Positions 20,463 to 32,995 of a stretch of 64,000 nt of DNA are shown piece after piece. Position numbers and translations under genes: made by a program. Numbering within the stretch: the stretch's first letter is position 1; every line of letters begins with the position of its first letter. The stretch comes from Syngnathus acus (lineage: Eukaryota; Chordata; Actinopteri; Syngnathiformes; Syngnathidae), in assembly GCF_901709675.1 (NCBI RefSeq), contig NC_051098.1:4414000-4477999 (forward strand), read 5' to 3'. Under the pieces are notes generated by a model. The model worked only from the letters and a program-made list of their open reading frames with translations. It was not told the DNA's origin and ran no database searches.

Positions 20463-23300
20463 CCGTATTTTCCGCCCTAAAAGGCGCACCTAAAAACCTA
20501 AAATTTTCTCAAAAGCCGACAGTGCGCCTTATAGGCCAGTGCGCCTTATATATGGATCAACTGATGAATTTGTTGATCCATACTGGTTGTACACAGTGCT
20601 CTGCCAAAATGTTTCAGTACGTTGTAGTACGACTAATAAATTACAAGGTCGCATCGCTTCCCAGCATTACGGCAACTGTAGTCAGGGGGCGTCACCGAAT
20701 AGCTGTTGTACCCGCGAGGCTATTTCCTGTCAAAATAGGCTGCTCTGTTAATGTTTCGAGTAAATCTACGGATCGATATGGAAGGGAAACATAGGTAAGT
20801 AGTACCAATGCGTTAGATCGAACTTTAGTCAGTTCCGATCATTTTATAGGAGATCGTTTGAGAAACGCGATTGTTTACACTTTGCTGAGGCTCATGGGAG
20901 ATTGCGAGGTGAGGCTCGTGAGACTTTGCGGATGGCTAATGCTATTGCGATAGCTGCTATACGTACCAGGCTATTTCATGTCAAATAGGCTGCTCTGTTA
21001 ATGTTTCGAGTAAATCTACGGATCGATATGGAAGGGAAACATAGGTAAGTAGTACCAATGCGTTGGATCGAACTTTAGTCAGTTCCGATCATTTTATAGG
21101 AGATCGTTTGAGAAACGCGATTGTTTACACTTTGCTGAGGCTCATGGGAGATTGCGAGGTGAGGCTCGTGAGACTTTGCGGATGGCTAATGCTATTGCGA
21201 TAGCTGCTATACGTACCAGGCTATTTCATGTCAAAATAGGCTGCCTGTTAATGTTTCGAGTAAATCTACGGATCGATATGGAAGGGAAACATAGGTAAGT
21301 AGTACCAATGCGTTGGATCGAACTTTAGTCAGTTCCGATCATTTTATAGGAGATCGTTTGAGAAACGCGATTGTTTACACTTTGCTGAGGCTCATGGGAG
21401 ATTGCGAGGTGAGGCTCGTGAGACTTTGCGGATGGCTAATGCTATTGCGATAGCTGCTATACGTACCAGGCTATTTCATGTCAAATAGGCTGCTCTGTTA
21501 ATGTTTCGAGTAAATCTACGGATCGATATGGAAGGGAAACATAGGTAAGTAGTACCAATGCGTTAGATCGAACTTTAGTCAGTTCCGATCATTTTATAGG
21601 AGATCGTTTGAGAAACGCGATTGTTTACACTTTGCTGAGGCTCATGGGAGATTGCGAGGTGAGGCTCGTGAGACTTTGCGGATGGCTAATGCTATTGCGA
21701 TAGCTGCTATACGTACCAGGCTATTTCATGCCAAAATAGGCTGCTCTGTTAATGTTTCGAGTAAATCTACGGATCGATATGGAAGGGAAACATAGGTAAG
21801 TAGTACCAATGCGTTGGATCGAACTTTAGTCAGTTCCGATCATTTTATAGGAGATCGTTTGAGAAACGCGATTGTTTACACTTTGCTGAGGCTCATGGGA
21901 GATTGCGAGGTGAGGCTCGTGAGACTTTGCGGATGGCTAATGCTATTGCGATAGCTGCTATACGTACCAGGCTATTTCATGTCAAAATAGGCTGCTCTGT
22001 TAATGTTTCGAGTAAATCTACGGATCGATATGGAAGGGAAACATAGGTAAGTAGTACCAATGCGTTGGATCGAACTTTAGTCAGTTCCGATCATTTTATA
22101 GGAGATCGTTTGAGAACGCGATTGTTTACACTTTGCTGAGGCTCATGGGAGATTGCGAGGTGAGGCTCGTGAGACTTTGCGGATGGCTAATGCTATTGCG
22201 ATAGCTGCTATACGTACCAGGCTATTTCATGTCAAAATAGGCTGCTCTGTTAATGTTTCGAGTAAATCTACGGATCGATATGGAAGGGAAACATAGGTAA
22301 GTAGTACCAATGCGTTAGATCGAACTTTAGTCAGTTCCGATCATTTTATAGGAGATCGTTTGAGAAACGCGATTGTTTACACTTTGCTGAGGCTCATGGG
22401 AGATTGCGAGGTGAGGCTCGTGAGACTTTGCGGATGGCTAATGCTATTGCGATAGCTGCTATACGTACCAGGCTATTTCATGCCAAAATAGGCTGCTCTG
22501 TTAATGTTTCGAGTAAATCTACGGATCGATATGGAAGGGAAACATAGGTAAGTAGTACCAATGCGTTGGATCGAACTTTAGTCAGTTCCGATCATTTTAT
22601 AGGAGATCGTTTGAGAAACGCGATTGTTTACACTTTGCTGAGGCTCATGGGAGATTGCGAGGTGAGGCTCGTGAGACTTTGCGGATGGCTAATGCTATTG
22701 CGATAGCTGCTATACGTACCAGGCTATTTCATGCCAAAATAGGCTGCTCTGTTAATGTTTCGAGTAAATCTACGGATCGATATGGAAGGGAAACATAGGT
22801 AAGTAGTACCAATGCGTTGGATCGAACTTTAGTCAGTTCCGATCATTTTATAGGAGATCGTTTGAGAAACGCGATTGTTTACACTTCGCTGAGGCTCGTG
22901 AGACTTTGCGGATGGCTAATGCTATTGCGATAGCTGCTATACGTACCAGGCTATTTCATGTCAAAATAGGCTGCTCTGTTAATGTTTCGAGTAAATCTAC
23001 GGATCGATATGGAAGGGAAACATAGGTAAGTAGTACCAATGCGTTAGATCGAACTTTAGTCAGTTCTGATCATTTTATAGGAGATCGTTTGAGAAACGCG
23101 ATTGTTTACAGAGGGCTCGTTGGTTATTGGCTAGTGGATGCATACCGCAACCTTAGTCAACCTCAGTTTGATGCAGTATAGCTTCTATTTTATGCGCCTT
23201 ATAAGCCGGTGCGCCTTATATATGGACAAAGTTTTAAAATGGGCCGTTCATTGAAGGTGCGCCTTATAACCCGGTGCGCCTTTTAGGGCGGAAAATACGG
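20463..23300. mobile_element. TIR element filled by a 250-bp tandem array
   Basis: The ends are CCGTATTTTCCGCCCTAAAAGGCGCACC and its exact inverse complement, flanked by TA on both sides. Sub-terminal GTGCGCCTTATA motifs recur near both ends (20520-20553, 23190-23280). The interior is a satellite array and codes no transposase. Ends of this type are common in fish non-autonomous elements; superfamily not assigned. Confidence 0.85.
20690..23110. repeat. Tandem array of ten ~250-bp units
   Basis: ATGTTTCGAG marks each unit at 20751, 21001, 21251, 21501, 21752, 22003, 22253, 22504, 22755 and 22982. Spacing is 250-251 bp, except the last interval (227), caused by a 24-bp deletion. Units are almost identical. 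Each contains CATAGGTAAGTAG, which matches a splice-donor consensus, and the hairpin GCTATTGCGATAGC. The first and last units are partial. Confidence 0.95.
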
Positions 23301-25216
23301 TAATTATTTTACACTAACATTGGTCTAGTGAGCACGATAAGAGAAGGTTATGCGCAATATTTTGGACTTTTTAGAGGCGTTTGTCCAATATAAAGGGTTC
23401 TGAATTACATGGTGAACTCTAAATGCACGTCATTGCATGACTGATAACATCTGCAGTGAGTGAATGGAATGTCCTGTGAACTTGATATTGGCCCATCTCA
23501 CATTAACAGATTCATAACAGTGATATATTACAGTGCGTGAGGTATTTGGAAATGAAGTGTCAAAAGGTTGCCCATAAGATACTTTATAAATTCAGTGTCG
23601 TAGTACAGTTCAGCTTAATCAATGTTAATACCTTTAAATGTAAATACTTTAATAGAACAATTTACTCCTGATTCTGTGAACACATGAATACAGAATCCAC
23701 ACAGACAATATATATACATGGACTTGCTTGAGTCAAAAGAGGAAGTGCCACAGGTGCACAATAATTTACAAAGATGGAGGTCTACTGCCTTTTTGCATAT
23801 CAAGATTATAATTCAATTTTAACGTGAAGCCATTTTTCAAAGGATCGCTATTTGCAAAGAGTCCCACAAATGTTACAAAGTATAAAACAGTATTTGTGTA
23901 AAAGTGACTGCAGCAGTCAACAGTGCTAAAAACTTGTTTGAAAAAATAAAACAGAGATGTAAGATAAAAGTAAAATAAAAAGGGGATTTTGACAAAGAAA
24001 GGTGAAATTCACAATCCTGATATTGCAAAGTTCTCATGTGCAAATATGATACACTATTATATTTTGTAACACAGGAACGTGTTAGCCCTGAATATAAGAC
24101 TCACCAGCTAAAATTCAGGGAAGCCTGGACTATAAGCAGCAGGTGTTTTAATGTTTAATTTCCATATGTAAGAGAATATGCATAAATCATACTATACCAT
24201 AAAAGCCATCCATAGTAAAGAATCCATAGTAAACCGCACAGTGGCTTGTGCAAAAAGTAGCGGTTTATAGTCCAGAAAATACGGTATATAAAACAGATAC
24301 AATTAATTTATCAAAAGTAATAAAACAATACATATCACATTACAAAGCGCACAAAATTTGATACTCACATTTGTCTAAGTGCATATTGTTGACGTTGATA
24401 GTCGAACATTGCAAATCAAAGAGGAGTGCGGACACTTTTTAACAGGCTAACAATTCCCCTGGGATGTTGCAGCTTCTCGTCACGCGTTGTCTTTTTGCCC
24501 TGATGGCAGTATGGCCAACCAACACTGTTTTTTTGCCAGAGTTATGAGTAATTTCAAGATCCAATCAATGAAACACAAACACCAGGAAATTTTATTGTGT
24601 GTACACATTTTGAATGAGTGCACCAAACCTCTCAATATTCCATTGCTAATATGATGACTCCGCAAGTTTGGTGAGATACAGTAGATACAGTGCTTTGTTT
24701 CAAAAATCTTTTTAGAAATGAATATAAGATTGATTCACATAAGCACTGCAGCATAGTTCATCCTTTTAATGTACCGAAGGGTTGTATAGGGCTGTTTGAT
24801 TCTGAAAAAAAATATTTAATCACAATTGTTTTGGTAATCATTGAAATCACAAATATGAAAAAAATCTTTTATTTTTAGTACAAAACAAGATAATGTTGAA
24901 AAAATATTGAAAAAATGAAATATTAAGACAAATACTTTTCTTAGGAAAATTAGTTATCTAATTATAAAATAAATTATTCTGAAATAAAAAAAGGTGCAGA
25001 TGAATAAATTCAAGTACAGTTTCCTCATATAAACAAACACTGCAATGGATATTACTGCATATTAATCATTGTTTGATAACGATTATGTCAGTTTTGTAAT
25101 TGTGTCGTTGACTTTCAATTAACTGCACAGCCTTAGTGTAGACTTGAATTTTTTTCAGAGTTTATGGCAGCTGTTTGTTTTGGTTACCGTTATAACCACA
25201 CTTACATACATACAGT
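23301..25216. other. Intergenic, with an old TIR end at 24284
   Basis: AT-rich. At 24250-24284 it reads GTAGCGGTTTATAGTCCAGAAAATACGG, a right end of the same general TIR type; a related stretch starts near 24075 (GAATATAAGACTCACCAGC). No gene recognised. Confidence 0.5.
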
Positions 25217-26011
25217 CAGTGTTGGGAAAGTTCATTTTCTACATGAACCAGTTCAAAGTTTAGTTCACAACTTTTAAAATGAACTAGTTCATTTCATAGT
25301 TCATAATTAAATTGTGATTAATTAAGTTTATCGTTCCAAAACTGTATGCTATCACCCTACAATCTCAAATACAAGCGAAATTGCTTAAATTGTCTTTTTC
25401 TTCAATGAATTGAAACAAAAAAATGACTGTGGTCCAGAATGTGCAAACACAAACAATCTTCTGTAGGTGCCAGACTGAGGTAGGAAACAAAGGATGTACA
25501 GAAATATCTAAAGTAACATATTTGCTTTAACTCACTTTTAATTAATGGGGAATGTATTATTTCTTAACGCTTGCTCAAAGAACTAGAAAATGTTTATAAT
25601 TTGGAAAATAAAAGTGCAAAGGGTGCAAAGCCTAAATAAATTACTAAAACACAAAAGACAATCTCATTAATTTGTTGTTCAACGCCATTGAGAGCACGAT
25701 AACTTCTCCTCAAATTTCTGAATGCTCTCAAAGGATGCGGGTCGCATTTTAGTGCCGCACGAGCCGTGCGACTGTTTGTGGCCGGGGTTGCCAAATCCCT
25801 GTTCTCCTGTTTAATTAAACCTTGTTTAGTGTGTGTTTAGCAGGTTTTATTTTGAAATCTAAGAAGACAAAACCTGGCATTCTTGAATGAAAATGAACTG
25901 CCCTTCAAAACTGTTCATTGTTTGTTCACAAAGCAAAAATGTGATACGTTCAGTTCACGTTCGTCCAAATTATGAACCTTCGTTCATTGAACACGTTCAG
26001 GTACAACACTG
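25217..26011. mobile_element. hAT element, ends CAGTGTTGGG/CAACACTG
   Basis: The ends are inverted, and the flanks CATACAGT (25209-25216) and CATGCAGT (26012-26019) agree at 7 of 8 bases, as expected for an aged hAT duplication. The interior is full of GTTCA/TGAAC pairs. Minus-strand codons at 25794-25594 are the only longer frame and are not recognised. Confidence 0.8.
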
Positions 26012-26189
26012 CATGCAGTACATCTTTTTGATTGGAAGCTTCCTTAATGGTGATGTGAATATTTCAAGAACTATCCACAATTTAATCACCGTGTCCATGT
26101 GTTGGCTCCACTGAATGCTACTTCACGCTGGAATCAGTGCAGCCTCTTCCAAAGTATATGTAAATGCCTTTATATCAGAATTTCAATTA

Positions 26190-26345
26190 TATAGGAACAC
26201 TTTGGGTAAAGTCCTAAAAGAATAGTCATAAAGGCATGCTTGGATGAGTTGGGTACAGAAGAATTTGAGTGGCTCACAGAGTCAACGCCTGAACTCAACA
26301 TGACTGAACATCTTTGGAATGAGGCGGAAAAAAATACGTAGTATG
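26190..26345 (+). pseudogene. Tc1-like transposase C-terminal scrap
   Basis: The plus frame reads KACLDELGTEEFEWLTESTP and then ELNMTEHLWNEAEK. This is a worn form of the SPDLNPIEHLWNE box around the last catalytic Glu of Tc1/mariner transposases. No ends found. Confidence 0.5.
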
Positions 26346-28834
26346 TTTCCATGAGGCAACAAACAACAATTAAAGTTCCTGTGGATGGTAAGTTGTAAAT
26401 TGTGGCGGTATGTAGAGCTTGATCATGGGGTAGTTGTACTTTTGCACTGATGGGAAGAAATGTGATGATGTGGTTGACATAAGTTTGGGCTTGTTCCGAG
26501 CGATATTTTGAAATGAATGTTTTGCTTGATGTGCAAATGGAGAGGGGCCAATTTGAGATGGAGCCCTCAAGCGTGATTTCTCACTTAAATTGTTAACAGT
26601 GTCGGCATGTTCGAGCATGTCAATAATTACTGGATTTGTATGTGTAGCATGGAAAGCTAAATTTAAAATTTTCAGCAGAGTTCAGCAGGATCATAGTTTG
26701 TACCTCTATGGTGGGTGGCTCACCTTCATGACTTCCGCGCAAGCTGAGTCATTTCAGTTCTCACTCAGGGATGATCTGAATGTAAGAGTCGATGATTGTC
26801 CGTCTCTACCAGTCGATAGTGAAGAACTTCTCAAATTCAGCTATGACTTTCTTGATGGATTCCCAAAATGTGAACTGGTTGACCCTCTCTGGTCTGTTGC
26901 AGTTTTCCATAAACACAATTAAAATAATTCCTCAGGCCTCATTTGCTTGCTTTAACATATGTCACGTAAATAATAGCAGAATCATAGAAATATGTGTTAC
27001 GGAGCTTTATAATTCAAGAGTTACCGGAAGTTCTCATTTCCCATGTGCACAAAATGATCTTAGCATGATTTTAGATTTAAACAAAATGCCATGGCCTCAA
27101 TCGGCATATTTTCTTCTTCAGTTTTTATGTGTAGGTTTCTGTGTAAGTCCTGCCTTCCTGCAGTTACTGACTATTATTTATGCAATCACTGGGCAGTGTA
27201 GCAATTCATTGAACGGATTGATTATAAGTTTAAGATTACTCTCTTACAAGTTTACGTGATGGCAGGAGTAAATACGCATAGGACAAGTTAAAACATTTTA
27301 AATGCAGATAGGGGATAAAATACTGGGGGAAAAGTAAGATAAGATTTATATTGGATGCTCCTTTCATCTTTATCTTGAAGGCCAACAATATATTAAAATT
27401 GAAAATCAAATAAGGATCTCAATGAATGTTAAGATGCTCCACCACTTCTACTCATCTCATATAAAACTATAAAAGTTTAGTGTCTTAAATCATGTCTCTG
27501 AACCTTACCATAAACACAAATGATAAAATACTCAGTCTAAAAGACAGTCAGAACAGCTGCAGAAATCTTTATTCTAATTTCAGTCTTTGCTTTTTGTTGG
27601 GCCCGAAAGCACCGTATGCGACAGCATAGAGGGAAACACCTGCATGTACTTCAAGGTTCACTTGACAGAAATGCAAAACGGGAACTAATAAATATAGCAA
27701 TAAGAAAAAAAACACACAAACTGATGGTAGGTAGTATTTTAAAGTGTATTTTTGAAGAATCATCTTGCAACTATTGTAATAATATGATTTTTCTCAATAT
27801 AAGAAATATAATGAAAGCAATCATTAAATTAACTGTGGCTATTATGCCACCTTATTATATCACACCTAAAATGTAGTCTGATGATTTATGCCATGTTTAA
27901 CAGTATTTTGCCATGCAAATATTGTACTGTGATTTAACTGTAAATAGATGATAACATTTTCTTTTTTCTGGGTTTTTCGGCTGTTTTGTGTTGTGCGAGT
28001 GCTTGGAGAATGTCAAAGCAAATATTTTTGATCATTTGCATTTGTGACTATTCAAAGCAAATTGTTCACTACGATCACCGAGTAGTGCAGCTTTTTTGAT
28101 GAGATCACATTTCAGAAGAGGGTACGAAAACACCGCAAGCTTTTACGTTACAGGTGAGGAAGATTTCTTTTGACTATACACGTCCACATGCTTTGATATT
28201 GTCTTCAGGGTGGGAGCAGTATATGAACGTTCTACCTAACCTATAAATTTCAGGTATTTTGCTAGACACTCCTAATCAGTTTATATTCCACACAACACGC
28301 AAATGCAACAATATGGACCGTAGATTATTTTATTGTATCTCTCTGTATTGGGGTAATTTGATAGTGAGGGAAAATGTGTTTAAGGGGAAACTTAAAGTCA
28401 AGGGGCCCTAATTTTTGGGCCAAGCTCAAATCTGGCGAAAATGTGCAGAGTAACTGGTTAACAGGGCCGCCATCGTGCGCCATTGTGGGATAGAACAAGT
28501 TGACTCACGGACAATCAAAGCACACTCCCTTCATTCCCATTTAAATCAGGGTGGAGGAAGCACATCAGTGGTTGATATTGCAGAAGCAGTAATAGAAACT
28601 GGGGTTAGAGAGAAGAAACTGGTACGCATGAAGTGCGTCTATACAGGATAACTTATAACCTATTCCCCCCCTCCAATCCAATTCTGATGAGTGGTCAGAA
28701 TACTAGTACTTTTAGAACATATTTAAGATGATAATTATAATAATTCATTGAATTGATTTTACCAATATTCAGATAGGCTGTGGGGACGTACGGGGGGGCG
28801 AGACAATACTTTCTGGTACCTTTCTGTTATTTGT
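26346..28834. other. Intergenic; longest unexplained open frame 26792-27259
   Basis: The 155-codon plus-strand frame (MIVRLYQSIVKNFSNSAMTF...) overlaps another (26590-26922) and has no motif, splice support or family resemblance that I can see. No other structure noted. Confidence 0.4.
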
Positions 28835-28903
28835 ATTATCCATCCATCCATCAATCCATCCATCCATCCATCCATCCATCCATCCATCCATCCATCCATC
28901 CAT

Positions 28904-28938
<35 letters not shown>

Positions 28939-29336
28939 CCCACCCATCCATCCATCCATCCATCCATCCATCCATCCATCCATCCATCCATCCATCCATC
29001 CATCCATCCATCCATTTTCTGTACCGCTTGTCCCCACGGGGGTTGCGGGCGTGCTGGAGCTTATCCCAGCACGCCCAGTCATTGGGCAGTAGGCAGGAGA
29101 CACCCTGAATCGGTTGCCAGCCAATTGCAGGGTACACAGAGACGAACAACCATCCGCACTTGCACTCACACCTAAGGGCAATTTTGAGTGCCTACCATGC
29201 ATGTTTGGGATGTGGGAGGAAACCGGAGTACCCGCAGAAAACCCACGCGGGCACGGGGACAACATGCAAACACCACACAGGGAGGGCCGGAGGTGGAATC
29301 GAACCCGCACCCTCCTAACTGTGAGGCGAACGTGCT
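28835..29336 (-). repeat. TGGA-family SINE with an expanded (TCCA)n tail
   Basis: The body (29015-29336) has a clear B box and standard order. Its tail has grown to about 175 bp of TCCA (28840-29014), with a few CCGT/CACC interruptions. Frames through it yield long WMDG repeat pseudo-proteins. Confidence 0.9.
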
Positions 29337-29339
29337 GAC

Positions 29340-29396
29340 ATAATAATAATTATTATTATTATTATAATAATTATAATAATAATAATAATAATAATA
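29340..29396. repeat. AAT/ATT microsatellite
   Basis: Mixed ATA and ATT triplets forming a near-palindrome, abutting the 5' end of the SINE. Confidence 0.8.
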
Positions 29397-29525
29397 TTGT
29401 AGTTTTTAAATAATCCCACTTGTGGGCAAACAGCTATGGGGCATGAAGGGTGAGATACTTCATCTTCAAGATAGTGTCTTTGGGGTTTGATACATGAGGT
29501 TTGCCGACATGCAACATTTAAGTTG

Positions 29526-29722
29526 CCATCTACTCATTCTGTATTAATGAGGATACCTGCTCATGTTATGCATTTCCCCACTTGCAGTAAAATAGCACTG
29601 GGCACACACTGCACATGCAGTATTTAAGAAGCTAGTGGATAGCATCTACTCATTCTGTATTTAATGAGGATACCTGCTCATGTGTGTTTCCCCACTTGCA
29701 GTGAAATAGGCATGGGCACTGT
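29526..29722. repeat. Local tandem duplication, period about 116 bp
   Basis: CATCTACTCATTCTGTATT...GAGGATACCTGCTCATG...TTTCCCCACTTGCAGT occurs at about 29528 and again at about 29644, with small differences. Confidence 0.7.
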
Positions 29723-30071
29723 TTGTTGTCCTCCATGCATGTTGGAGGCTTGGGATGGAGTGTATAGGTAGGTGATTGGTTCAATGGGAGTTTGCTCTGT
29801 TTGCCCCTGGGGTATCGGTCAGGATACAAATGACAGGAGAGTGAGGTTGGGATTTAGCAGCTCTAATCATTGCAGGCACAGGCAAGGAACAACATGGAGT
29901 GGAGTATTCAGGCATGAATTGCAATGGCAGGATGGTACAGGCATAAGTGCTAATTATGAAGATGTATGTAAGGACAAAAATGTGGTGGTCGTCCTACAGT
30001 AAACAGGGAAACAATGCTGCACATGAGTGTAAATACTAAGTCAAATACCCTTAAAAATGCTGCGGTAATAA

Positions 30072-30669
30072 CAAAGTTAAAGTCAAAGTCCCAATGATCG
30101 TCACACACACATCTGGGTGTGGTGAAATTTGTCCTCTGCATTTAGACTTAGACTTAGACTTAGACAAACTTTATTGTCATTTTGTCAACACTGGGTGTAC
30201 ACAAAACTAAATTTCGTTGCATACGGCTTTCAACAAAGTAGTGATATTGCGGCTGGTTAAAAAGTGACATTCTATATAAAAATATGAAATAAGATAAGTA
30301 TAAAGTACAAAGTGCAGCAGTGATAAAGTATGTAAACAGTGCAGGAGACAAAAACAGTATTTACAAGTGTGCAGAGGAATGCTAAGTTTGAATGTTCAAC
30401 AGTCTGACGACAGCAGGGAAAAAACTATTTAACCCATCCCCGTGTGATTTTGATCCATCCCCTGGGGGAGAGGGGAGCAGTGAGCAGCAGCGGCGCCGCG
30501 CTCGGGAATCATTTGGTGATCTAACCCCCCAATTCCAACCCTTAATGCTGAGTGCCAAGCAGGGAGGTAATGGGTCCCATTTTTATAGTCTTTGGTATGA
30601 CCCGGCCGGGGTTTGAACCCACAACCTTCCAGTCTCAGGGCGGACACTCTACCACTAGGCCACTGAGCT
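30072..30669 (-). repeat. Second-family tRNA-derived SINE, split by a LINE-tail insertion
   Basis: The SINE parts are 30072-30142 and 30422-30669, collinear with the copy at 5929-6247. Between them (30143-30421) sits a TTAGAC-tailed piece (ACAAACTTTATTGTCATTTTG) of the LINE 3' type; ATTTA borders both sides. Confidence 0.8.
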
Positions 30670-30784
30670 GGGTGGTCAATTTGGGTGAAAAATTGGACCA
30701 TTTTTGTCAGAAACGGACAGGACAACCAAGTGCGAGACACTGCTTTATTGATCTCTCTGAGACAATGGAAGTGGAGATCAAGCA

Positions 30785-32995
30785 CGGCGTGGTCAAAGGG
30801 GCGAGACGTAGACGTGGTCATGGACAGGCGTGGGGTGGACCCTCAGTGACCTCGTAAGGCGGAGGCAGACAGCAGAAATCACCTTGAGGACGGGGAACAG
30901 TCCCACGAAACGGGGCGCCAATTTGTGGGACTCCACCCGGAGTGGAAGGTCTCGCGCAGAGAGCCCCACGCTGTGAACCACTCAGTACGTCGGGGCCAGC
31001 ATCCCGTGCCTGGCGAGCGTGGCTGCCGACGGTTCGAAGGAGGCGGGCACGAGCCCTGACCCACGCCAAATAGCAGCTGTGAACAGGGCCGACGAGCAGG
31101 CGGCACTCTGCTCCTGATGGTTGAAAAGGGGCAGCTGGTAGCCGAACACGCACTGGAATGGGGACAGGTCTGTGGCAGAGATCGGGAGCGTGTTGTGAGC
31201 GTTGCTACCCACGGTGTGTGGTTACGGGATGGCAGGTGAGGCGGGAGTTGGGGCCGGGCTGGTTCTGAACCGCCGCTCTCATTCGTTCCTCAATGTCCCA
31301 GGAGACAGAGGCGACCACGACGGAGTTGGGGTGGATGGTGGGGCTGCACGCTCCACCTGCTCTCCTCCAGGAAAAGCACACGTCAGGGCCTCCGCCTTGG
31401 CGTTGCGGGACCCCGTTCAATAGGAGAGCGTGAAGTTAAACCTCCCGAAGAACAGGAGCCACGGGCTTGGCAGGAGTTCAATCTTTTGGCTGTCCTAATG
31501 TATTCCACATTGTGATGGTGCGTCCAAACTATGAAGGAGGTGGCCGCACCCTCAAGCCAGTGTCTCCACTTCTCCAGGGCCAACCTCACTGCAAGGTGTT
31601 TCCAATTGCCAATGTCGTAGTTGCGTTCGGAGGTTGACAGACGGTGGGAGAAGAGAGCGCATGGGTGCAACTTCCCGTCCGAGCTGGAGCGCTGAGAGAG
31701 GAGGGCCCCCACGCCTACGTCCGAATCGTCGAACTCAACCACAAATTGTCGTTCTGTGTCGGGCATCTGCAGGATGGGGGCGGAGGTGAAGCGTCTCTTG
31801 TCTCTTGCCTGTGAGGGTGGTGAGTGGTGAGGCGACCAAGCTGTAGTTTCCGATGAACCGCCTGTAGAAGTTAGTGAAGCCGAGGAATTGCTGCAACTTC
31901 TTTCCCGTGGTGGGCACCAGCCAGGAAGTGACCACCTCCACTTTTGCCAGGTCCATCCAGATGCTGCCTTCAGTCAGTTATGATGTAGCCTAGGAAGGAC
32001 ATCGATTACGCGTGGAACTCACACTTCTCCGCCTTGACAAAGTTTTCAAGAAGGCAGCGGAGGACGGACTGGACATGAGTCACGTGCCCCTCCTTGGTTT
32101 GGGAGAAGATGAGGATGTCGTACAGGTAGATGAAGATGAAGCGGTTGAGCATGTCCCGAAGGACATCGTTCACCAGGGCCTGGAAAACGGCGGGGGCATT
32201 GGTGAGGCCGAACTGGACCACCAAATATTCATAGGGGTTTCATTCACATTCACTGGGGGTGTTGAACGCCATCTTCCACTCGTCCCCCTTCCGGATGCGA
32301 ACAAGGTGGTAAGCGTTCCTTTGGTCCAACTTGTTGAAGCCTGTGGCCCCCTTCAAGGAGTTCGAACACTGACGACAGGATAACGATTCTTCGCCATGAT
32401 GTCATTCAACCAGCGATAGTCTATGTATGGGCGCAGCGTGCCATTCTTCTTGCCCACGAAGAAGAATTTGGCCCCGGCCGGTGACGAGGAGGCGCGAGTT
32501 ATAACGGCGTGAGGGAGCTTTGATGTACTCCATCGCTTCTTTCTCTTTGGAATTGACAATGAGTACAGGTGGCCCTTGGGTGGGACGGCACTCTGTAATA
32601 GGTTAATGGCGCAGTCGTAGGGGCGATGGGGCGGGAGGGAAGTGGCCTTGGCCTTGCTGAAGACCTCCCCGAGGTCGAGGTAACAGGATAGCACCAGAGA
32701 GAGGTCAGGTGGCGGACAGGAACTGTGGGAGGCGGCTGCAACTACTGTCCCCTTCAGGCTGGTTTGATAGCAGCTGGGGCTCCATCCCAGTACTGTCCCA
32801 GTCTCCCAGTCTATGTAGGGGTTGTGCCGGCGCAGCCAGGGGTGATCTGGTGCGGACAGGAGGTGAAATTGAATGGTCTCTTGGTAGTTGCCGGACAAGA
32901 GCACCGTTAACGGAGGGGTGATGTGCCTAACTGTGGCTAGGAGCTGCCCGTCCAGAGCTCGTGCGGGGATGGACACCGATAGGGGCAAAGCGCCG
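30785..32995 (-). pseudogene. Ty3/gypsy retrotransposon pol remnant
   Basis: The minus strand holds, in order, the protease C-terminal part and the RT entry (HPWLRRHNPYIDWETG, KFFFVGKKNGTLRPYIDYR; 32988-32353). Next is the RT palm (32224-32006), where the YLDD box reads YLYD, then [12 protein letters not shown] (31956-31735) and RNase H (31766-31383; [16 protein letters not shown]). Last is an integrase C-terminal part (31212-30785; [17 protein letters not shown]). Frames shift repeatedly. The integrase core and zinc finger are deleted between 31383 and 31212, and the 5' end stops just after the protease active site. No LTRs were found. It is inactive. Confidence 0.9.

Noticed and set aside
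20690-23110. CRISPR array
   Set aside because: Units are tandem and contiguous with no unique spacers; eukaryotic context.
26792-27259. 155-codon plus-strand open frame
   Set aside because: No motif or family resemblance, no plausible splice context, overlapping rival frames, AT-rich intergenic setting.
28759-29310. Open frames of 126-183 codons, rich in WMDG or SIHP repeats
   Set aside because: They are translations of the TCCA/TGGA tail plus the SINE body; the same pseudo-peptides recur at every SINE copy.
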